NCBI GenBank assembly: GCA_015179045.1
Contig: WHUZ01000045.1
Span: 310,001 to 374,000, forward strand
Source of the DNA: Kalaharituber pfeilii
Lineage: Eukaryota; Ascomycota; Pezizomycetes; Pezizales; Pezizaceae
Direction of reading: 5' to 3'
Length of the DNA: 64,000 bases
Shown: piece by piece, positions 63,866 to 64,000 of the stretch
How positions within the stretch are numbered: the first letter of the stretch is position 1
Layout: every line of letters begins with the position of its first letter
Position numbers and translations under genes: made by a program
The notes under the pieces: generated by a model
The model's database searches: none
The model's input: the letters and a program-made list of their open reading frames with translations, nothing else
What the model was told of the DNA's origin: nothing

Positions 63866-64000
63866 TATTATCCGGTGCGCCGACATACAGGTCAGCAGCA
63901 GAAGGCGCTCCAGGATATATGGCACTCAGATGGATTCAGTCGATAGCTGAGGACCCTGAAGGGTGGGCAGCTTATGGGTTTATTGTTGAGCGCCGTAAGT

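Overview
The window looks like a repeat-dense accessory region of a filamentous ascomycete (Pezizomycotina). This rests on short GT-AG introns (for example 59 and 81 nt), a HET-domain gene, a multi-LysM gene of a kind seen in ascomycetes, F-box/LRR genes, Tad-type LINE fragments carrying gag-like ORF1, RNase H and a C-terminal CCHC-like finger, and AT-rich decayed patches. I cannot name the species. No rRNA, tRNA or CRISPR array was recognised.

Layout. 1-1.5 kb: 3' part of an RBR (IBR-RING) E3 ligase with a coiled coil grown by perfect 120-bp repeats. 1.5-10 kb: mostly repeats (a pogo-like MITE, a nested pair of TA-flanked foldback elements, a solo LTR, LINE tails) around a possible beta-trefoil lectin gene. 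10-12 kb: an F-box gene (minus). 12-20 kb: copia remnant, LINE pieces, and a 1.4-kb long-TIR element set in AT-rich DNA. 21-26 kb: a multi-LysM gene broken by seven retroelement insertions and a frameshift. 27-29 kb: an F-box/LRR gene split at its F-box by a hAT-type MITE. 30-55 kb: five copies of a BTB/POZ gene, two of them inside a 2.9-kb tandem segmental duplication (38.9-41.8 and 42.0-48.0 kb), plus an INO80-like fragment. 51-54 kb: nested LINE pieces. 56-58.4 kb: an apparently intact two-exon HET gene (minus). 58.4-64 kb: sparse, LINE remnants.

The most striking content is a swarm of very short retroposons. At least 25 insertions with bodies of roughly 7 to 80 nt, each with a poly(A) tail and most with perfect 9-14 bp target duplications, are spread through the window in both orientations. 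They fall into three tail families (called A, B and C here). Longer copies show that each is the 3' end of a LINE; in family B the terminal hairpin shows compensatory base changes. The shortest insertion is almost only a tail. The segmental duplication supplies empty sites that date several insertions. Together with ORF1-only LINE derivatives and MITEs cutting open genes, the window records how a gene-poor fungal region is taken apart by truncated reverse transcription.
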